Assembly: GCF_029952525.1 (NCBI RefSeq)
Contig: NZ_JASAOF010000007.1
Coordinates: forward strand, 1-64,000
Reading direction: 5' to 3'
Source of the DNA: Saccharopolyspora ipomoeae
GTDB lineage: Bacteria; Actinomycetota; Actinomycetes; Mycobacteriales; Pseudonocardiaceae
DNA length: 64,000 nucleotides
The first letter of the stretch is position 1. The number at the start of each line of letters is the position of its first letter. This document shows positions 60,034 through 64,000 of the stretch, in pieces. The translations under genes and the position numbers were made by a program. The notes below the pieces were generated by a model. That model was not told the DNA's origin. It ran no database searches and saw only the letters and a program-made list of their open reading frames with translations.

Positions 60034-61619
60034 GCTCCCCGCTGCAGCGGCCGGAGGTGATGCCGACGGTCACCGAGCTGCTGCTGGCCCGGGCGGACGA
60101 CACGTCTCCGGGTCTGCGCACCGAGGACCGCGAGTGGACCTGGGCCGAGCACGTCCGGCACAGCGCCGAGCGCGCCGCGCTGCTGCGCGAGCTGCTGGCC
60201 GGGGACGCACCGCCGCACGTGGGCGTGCTGCTCGACAACGTCCCGGAGTTCTCGTTCCTGCTCGGCGGCGCCGCGCTGTCGGGATCGGTGGTGGTCGGGC
60301 TCAACCCGACCCGCCGGGGCGCCGCCCTGGAGCGTGACATCCGGCTGGCCGACTGCCGGATCGTGCTCGCCGACGCCCGCTACGCACCCCTGCTGGACGG
60401 CCTGGACCTGGACGGCATCCGGGTTTTCGCGGTGGATTCCTGGCAGCAGGAGGTCACCCGCCACGCCGGTGCCGCGCTCGACCCGGTGCCCGCGACCGGC
60501 GAGGACCTGCTGGCGCTGGTGTTCACCTCGGGCACCGGCGGCGACCCGAAGGCGGTGCGCTGCACCCACGCCAAGATCGCCTTCCCGGGCCGGATGCTGG
60601 CCGAGCGCTTCGGGCTCGGCGGCGACGACGTCACCTACATCTCGATGCCGATGTTCCACTCCAACGCGCTGATGGCGGGCTGGTCGGTGGGCCTGGCCGC
60701 GGGAGCCGCCCTGGCGCTGCGGCCGAGGTTCTCCGCGTCCGGGTTCCTGCCGGACGTGCGTCGCTTCGGCGCGACCTTCGCCAACTACGTCGGCACCCCG
60801 CTGTCCTACGTGCTGGCCACGCCCGAGGAACCGGACGACGCCGACAACCCGCTGCGGGTGGTCTACGGCAACGAGGGCAACCAGCGCGACATCGCGCGCT
60901 TCGCCGAGCGGTTCGGCTGCCACGTGGTGGACGGCTTCGGCTCGTCGGAAGGCGGGATCGCGGTCACGCGCACGCCGGACACCCCGCCGGGCGCGCTCGG
61001 CAGGGCCAGCGACGGCGTCGCCGTCCTCGACCCGGACACCGGGAAGCCCTGTCCCGCGGCCGAGTTCGACGGATCCGGCCGGTTGCTCAACGGTGCCGCG
61101 GCGATCGGCGAGCTGGTCAACACCACGGGCCCGGGCTGGTTCGCCGGCTACTACGGAGCTCCGGACGCCGACGCGCAGCGGATGCGCGACGGGATGTACT
61201 GGAGCGGCGATCTGGGCTACCTGGACGCCGACGGGTTCTGCTACTTCGCGGGCCGCTCGGGCGACTGGCTGCGGGTCGACGGCGAGAACCTGGGCACGGC
61301 ACCGATCGAGCGAATCCTGCTGCGCCACCCGCACATCCGCGAGGCGGCGGTCTACGCGGTCCGGGCGGAGGTGGGTGATGCGGTGATGGCCGCGATCACC
61401 ACCACCGACGGGTTCGACCCGGCGGGCCTGGCCGATTTCCTGGGCTCCCAGCCGGATCTGGGCCCCAAGCAGTGGCCGAGCCACGTGCGGCTGGTGACCG
61501 AGCTGCCGCGCACCTCCACGCACAAGGTGCTCAAGCGGGAGCTGGCCGCCGAGGGCGTCCGGACCTCCGATCCGGTGCTGTCCCGGGCCGACGGCACCTA
61601 CCACCACCAAAATCTATAA
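60030..61619 (+). CDS. fadD17: Acyl-CoA synthetase, FadD17-like
   Basis: AMP-forming ligase (ANL family) that activates steroid side-chain or other carboxylic acids with CoA. The 529-residue protein has VFTSGTGGDPKAVRCTHAKI near 167 (P-loop A3), YGNEGNQRDIARF, GFGSSEGGIAV near 308 (A5), YWSGDLGYLDADGFCYFAGRSGDWLRVDGENL near 390 (A7-A8) and the catalytic Lys region TSTHKVLKREL near 500 (A10). The ATG overlaps fadE27 as ATGA. M. tuberculosis has the same order fadE26-fadE27-fadD17, so the symbol is well supported. A KstR box covers the stop codon. Confidence 0.9.
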   Translation: MSSPLQRPEVMPTVTELLLARADDTSPGLRTEDREWTWAEHVRHSAERAALLRELLAGDAPPHVGVLLDNVPEFSFLLGGAALSGSVVVGLNPTRRGAALERDIRLADCRIVLADARYAPLLDGLDLDGIRVFAVDSWQQEVTRHAGAALDPVPATGEDLLALVFTSGTGGDPKAVRCTHAKIAFPGRMLAERFGLGGDDVTYISMPMFHSNALMAGWSVGLAAGAALALRPRFSASGFLPDVRRFGATFANYVGTPLSYVLATPEEPDDADNPLRVVYGNEGNQRDIARFAERFGCHVVDGFGSSEGGIAVTRTPDTPPGALGRASDGVAVLDPDTGKPCPAAEFDGSGRLLNGAAAIGELVNTTGPGWFAGYYGAPDADAQRMRDGMYWSGDLGYLDADGFCYFAGRSGDWLRVDGENLGTAPIERILLRHPHIREAAVYAVRAEVGDAVMAAITTTDGFDPAGLADFLGSQPDLGPKQWPSHVRLVTELPRTSTHKVLKRELAAEGVRTSDPVLSRADGTYHHQNL

Positions 61620-61628
61620 CTTGTTCTA
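61615..61628. promoter_or_regulatory. KstR-type box (fadD17 end)
   Basis: TATAACTTGTTCTA is a perfect match to TnnAACnnGTTnnA and overlaps the fadD17 stop codon. Confidence 0.75.
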
Positions 61629-61680
61629 ATTTTCATTCGATTGAGCAGCAGCGCAAGATGGCGCTTCTGCCCCATATTCC

Positions 61681-61694
61681 TATAACCTGTTTCA
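61681..61694. promoter_or_regulatory. KstR-type box (kshA promoter)
   Basis: TATAACCTGTTTCA is a second perfect KstR match, 30 bases before the kshA ATG. With the box at 61615 it should control kshA. Confidence 0.8.
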
Positions 61695-61724
61695 CATACA
61701 ACACGTGACTGATGGAGGGACGCG

Positions 61725-62882
61725 ATGAGCGGGACGGAGCGTGAGCACGGGGTGCGCACGATCGATGCCGGTGCCCCGCCACAACGGTTCGCCCGGGGGT
61801 GGCACTGCCTGGGACCCGTCGCGGAGTTCCAGGACGGCAAGCCGCACGCGGTGACCGCGTTCGGCACCAAGCTGGTCGTCTTCGCCGACAGCCGGGGCGC
61901 GCTGCACGTGCTCGACGGCTACTGCAGGCACATGGGCGGCGACCTGACCCAGGGGGAGATCAAGGGCGACTCGGTCGCCTGCCCGTTCCACGACTGGCGC
62001 TGGGGCGGCAACGGCCGCTGCACCTCCATCCCCTACGCCAAGCGGGTTCCCGGCCGCGCCCGGACCCGGTCCTGGCAGACGCTGGAGGAGAACAAGCAGC
62101 TTTTCGTCTACCACGACCCGCAGGGCAACCCTCCCCCGCCGGAGGTCACCATCCCGCGGATCGACGAGGTCTTCACCGACGAGTGGTCCAACTGGACCTG
62201 GGACCGGGTGCAGATCGACAACTCCAACTGCCGCGAGATCATCGACAACGTCGTGGACATGGCGCACTTCTTCTACGTGCACTTCGCCTTCCCGACGTAC
62301 TTCAAGAACATCTTCGAGGGCCACGTCGCCACCCAGTACCTGCACTCGCGCGGCCGCCCCGACGTGGGCGCCTCGCAGGGCAACTACGCGGGCGACGACA
62401 CCCAGCTGCGCTCCGAGGCCAGCTATTACGGGCCGTCGTACATGATCAACCGGCTGTGGACCGAGTTCAAGGGCACGCCGATCGACGCGTACCTGATCAA
62501 CTGCCACTACCCGGTCTCGCCGACGAGCTTCGTGCTGCAGTGGGGCGTGTCGGTCAAGAAGCTGCCCGGCCTCGACGACGAGCAGGCCGACATGGTGGCC
62601 GGCAAGTTCGCCAAGTCCTTCGGCGTCGGATTCCTGCAGGACGTCGAGATCTGGCGGAACAAGTCGCGCATCGACAACCCGCTGCTGGTCGAGGAGGACG
62701 GGCCGGTCTACCAGCTCCGCCGCTGGTACGACCAGTTCTACGTCGACGTCGAGGACGTCACCGAGGAGCAGACCGCCCGCTTCGAGTTCGAGGTCGACAC
62801 CACCCGCGCCGTGCAGGCGTGGGAAGCCGAGGTCGCCGAGAACCTGGCCCGTCGCGAAGCCGAGGAGGTCGGCAACTCATGA
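61725..62882 (+). CDS. kshA: 3-ketosteroid 9-alpha-hydroxylase oxygenase subunit
   Basis: Rieske non-haem iron oxygenase that hydroxylates C9 of 3-ketosteroids, a key step opening ring B. The Rieske [2Fe-2S] motif is CRHMGGDL/CPFHDWRW near residues 67 and 86. The catalytic iron site Asp and two His lie in IIDNVVDMAHFFYVHFAFP near 170. The 385-residue length and the WGGNGRCTSIPYAKR segment match KshA. The start follows ATGGAGGGA. It is controlled by two KstR boxes. The reductase KshB is not in the window. Its stop overlaps a small Cys-rich gene. Confidence 0.95.
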   Translation: MSGTEREHGVRTIDAGAPPQRFARGWHCLGPVAEFQDGKPHAVTAFGTKLVVFADSRGALHVLDGYCRHMGGDLTQGEIKGDSVACPFHDWRWGGNGRCTSIPYAKRVPGRARTRSWQTLEENKQLFVYHDPQGNPPPPEVTIPRIDEVFTDEWSNWTWDRVQIDNSNCREIIDNVVDMAHFFYVHFAFPTYFKNIFEGHVATQYLHSRGRPDVGASQGNYAGDDTQLRSEASYYGPSYMINRLWTEFKGTPIDAYLINCHYPVSPTSFVLQWGVSVKKLPGLDDEQADMVAGKFAKSFGVGFLQDVEIWRNKSRIDNPLLVEEDGPVYQLRRWYDQFYVDVEDVTEEQTARFEFEVDTTRAVQAWEAEVAENLARREAEEVGNS

Positions 62883-63178
62883 CGGCCGCGCGCACCGACG
62901 TCCCGGCCAGCACCACCGCGGACCAGCGGCTGTACCTGGAGGGAGGCCTGCGCCCGCTGCCCTGCACCACGTGCGGGGTGCGGGTGCTGGTCAAGAAGCT
63001 CAGCCCGGAGCAGACCAGCATCCAGTGGACCACCTCCACCGAGGCGTGCCCGGAGATCTCCGCGCGCATCGCCGAGGGCGAGCACCCCGCGCTGGTCGAC
63101 ACCTGCCCCCGGCTGCGCGCGACCATCGAGCACGCGATCAGCGAAGGCATCCTCGACGTTCCCGAAACCGGCAACTGA
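62879..63178 (+). CDS. Small Cys-rich protein coupled to kshA
   Basis: A 99-residue protein without a recognised name. Cys residues are in PCTTCGVRVL (CxxC near residue 29), EACPE and DTCPRL, four in all, so a zinc or iron-sulfur site is possible. The rest is mixed helix and strand with charged residues. It is not a standard ferredoxin, since the CxxCxxC spacing is missing. ATG overlaps the kshA stop as ATGA, so it is made together with the oxygenase; a role in its assembly or electron supply is only a guess. In M. tuberculosis a conserved gene (Rv3527) also follows kshA; equivalence was not checked. Confidence 0.8.
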   Translation: MTAARTDVPASTTADQRLYLEGGLRPLPCTTCGVRVLVKKLSPEQTSIQWTTSTEACPEISARIAEGEHPALVDTCPRLRATIEHAISEGILDVPETGN

Positions 63179-63192
63179 ATCCGAAACACCGG

Positions 63193-63206
63193 TGAAACGA
63201 GTTACC
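63193..63206. promoter_or_regulatory. KstR-type box upstream of kstR
   Basis: TGAAACGAGTTACC matches the KstR consensus except for the last base, and lies 78 bases ahead of the kstR ATG. Self-repression is known for KstR. Confidence 0.55.
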
Positions 63207-63283
63207 GATTCCATCGTGTTAGCGTGATCTCGCGGGTGGCGCGATCCGCCTTTCCGCCGACGGGCTAGGGGGCTTTTGCGTCG

Positions 63284-63928
63284 ATGACTTCTGCTGCCAA
63301 TCGGAACGGCCCCACCAATCGGAACGGCAGGGGCGGCAACGCGCTCAACCCGATGGCCGAGGACGAGATCACCGCCACCGCGCAGCGCGACCGCCGCAAG
63401 CGGATCATCGACGCGACCATGACCTTCGCCGACAAGGGCGGCTTCGACGCGGTGCAGATGCGGGCCGTGGCAGAGCGCGCGGACGTCGCCCTGGGCACGC
63501 TCTACCGCTACTTCCCGTCCAAGATCCACCTGCTGGTGGCCGGCCTCGTCCGCGAGCTGGAGCGCATCCAGGAGCGCCTGGACCGCGCTCCGGTGCGCGG
63601 TGACACGCCCTACGAGCGGCTGCTCTTCGTGCTGGGCAGGCTCACCCGCGCGTTCCAGCGCAACCCGAACCTCTCCGAGGCGGTGACCCGCGCGCTGATG
63701 TCGGCCGACGCCTCCGCGGCGACCGAGGTCGACGCGGCGAACCGGATGATGGAGGGCATGTTCATCGCGGTGATGAGCGACGGCGAGCCCAGCGAGGAGC
63801 AGGTGGCCGTGGCCCGGGTGATCGGCGACGTGTGGCTGTCGAACCTGGTGGCGTGGGTGACCCGCAGGGCCTCGGCCACCGACGTCTCCAACCGCCTGGA
63901 ACTGACGGTCCGGCTCCTCCTCCGATGA
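63284..63928 (+). CDS. kstR: TetR-family repressor KstR
   Basis: Represses steroid-degradation genes until a 3-keto-cholestenoyl-CoA intermediate releases it. The 214-residue protein has a 35-residue N-terminal tail, then the TetR DNA-binding domain (RRKRIIDATMTFADKGGFDAVQMRAVAERADVALGTLYRYFPSKIHLL, about 37-83); ALGTLYRYFPSKIHLL closely matches mycobacterial KstR. The C-terminal ligand domain includes RAFQRNPNLSEAVTRALMSAD near 125 and the GDVWLSNLVAWVTRR segment near 185. Upstream in-frame codons are ruled out by normal family length. Several KstR boxes lie within the same island. Confidence 0.93.
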   Translation: MTSAANRNGPTNRNGRGGNALNPMAEDEITATAQRDRRKRIIDATMTFADKGGFDAVQMRAVAERADVALGTLYRYFPSKIHLLVAGLVRELERIQERLDRAPVRGDTPYERLLFVLGRLTRAFQRNPNLSEAVTRALMSADASAATEVDAANRMMEGMFIAVMSDGEPSEEQVAVARVIGDVWLSNLVAWVTRRASATDVSNRLELTVRLLLR

Positions 63929-64000
63929 ATTACCACCACGTAGAACTCGTTATCCATTTGAATTCTGCGGTACGCGGCGAACAACCACGAATCCGCCCGG
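63929..64000. other. Window edge with a KstR-type box
   Basis: TAGAACTCGTTATC at 63941-63954 matches the KstR consensus except for the last base. It probably belongs to the next gene to the right, beyond the window. No coding sequence is visible here. Confidence 0.5.

Overview
The window is a contiguous stretch of a high-GC actinobacterial chromosome, most likely from the Pseudonocardiales; a Saccharopolyspora-like organism is my best guess. That is inferred from gene order, a mycothiol-dependent enzyme, DasR and KstR operators, an mce4 steroid importer and an HTH/DUF397 pair. No 16S sequence is present to confirm it. GTG starts and ATGA overlaps are common. There is no sign of plasmid, prophage or CRISPR.

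Region 1 (1-19 kb) is a conserved housekeeping block in the order known from Mycobacterium tuberculosis: an rRNA-operon leader, tyrS, a 3-methyladenine glycosylase, argH, argR, argF, argD, argB, argJ, argC, then pheT, pheS, a SpoU-type RNA methyltransferase, rplT, rpmI and infC. Almost all are on the minus strand. argG is missing from its usual place between argR and argH, where an array of CATG-centred palindromes is found instead. argC appears to be read from a leaderless promoter overlapped by an ARG box. infC has an ATC start and the methyltransferase a CTG start.

Region 2 (18.5-32.8 kb) is catabolic. An IclR regulator stands beside a D-threonine-aldolase/D-serine-dehydratase-like enzyme, a Rid protein, an N-acyl-D-amino-acid deacylase and a GntP permease: a D-amino-acid module. 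Next is a chitobiose/GlcNAc operon behind a DasR-type site: a Tat lipoprotein beta-propeller, solute-binding protein, two permeases and a cytosolic GH20 hexosaminidase. An 835-residue membrane protein with a periplasmic-binding-like domain and what looks like a dead NTPase part follows.

Region 3 (32.8-47.5 kb) holds an alanine/sodium symporter, uvrA with a PafBC-type DNA-damage promoter, a maleylpyruvate-isomerase-like protein, an MBL hydrolase, a Fic protein facing a stand-alone LigD-type primase-polymerase, a small zinc-finger protein, the HTH/DUF397 pair, two class-A beta-lactamase-fold proteins with a LysR regulator, and an L,D-transpeptidase.

Region 4 (47.7-64 kb) is a steroid-uptake and degradation island. 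The mce4 operon (SDR, yrbE4A, yrbE4B, mce4A-F) runs leftward. fadE26, fadE27, fadD17, kshA, a small Cys-rich protein and kstR run rightward. They are tied together by multiple KstR-type boxes.
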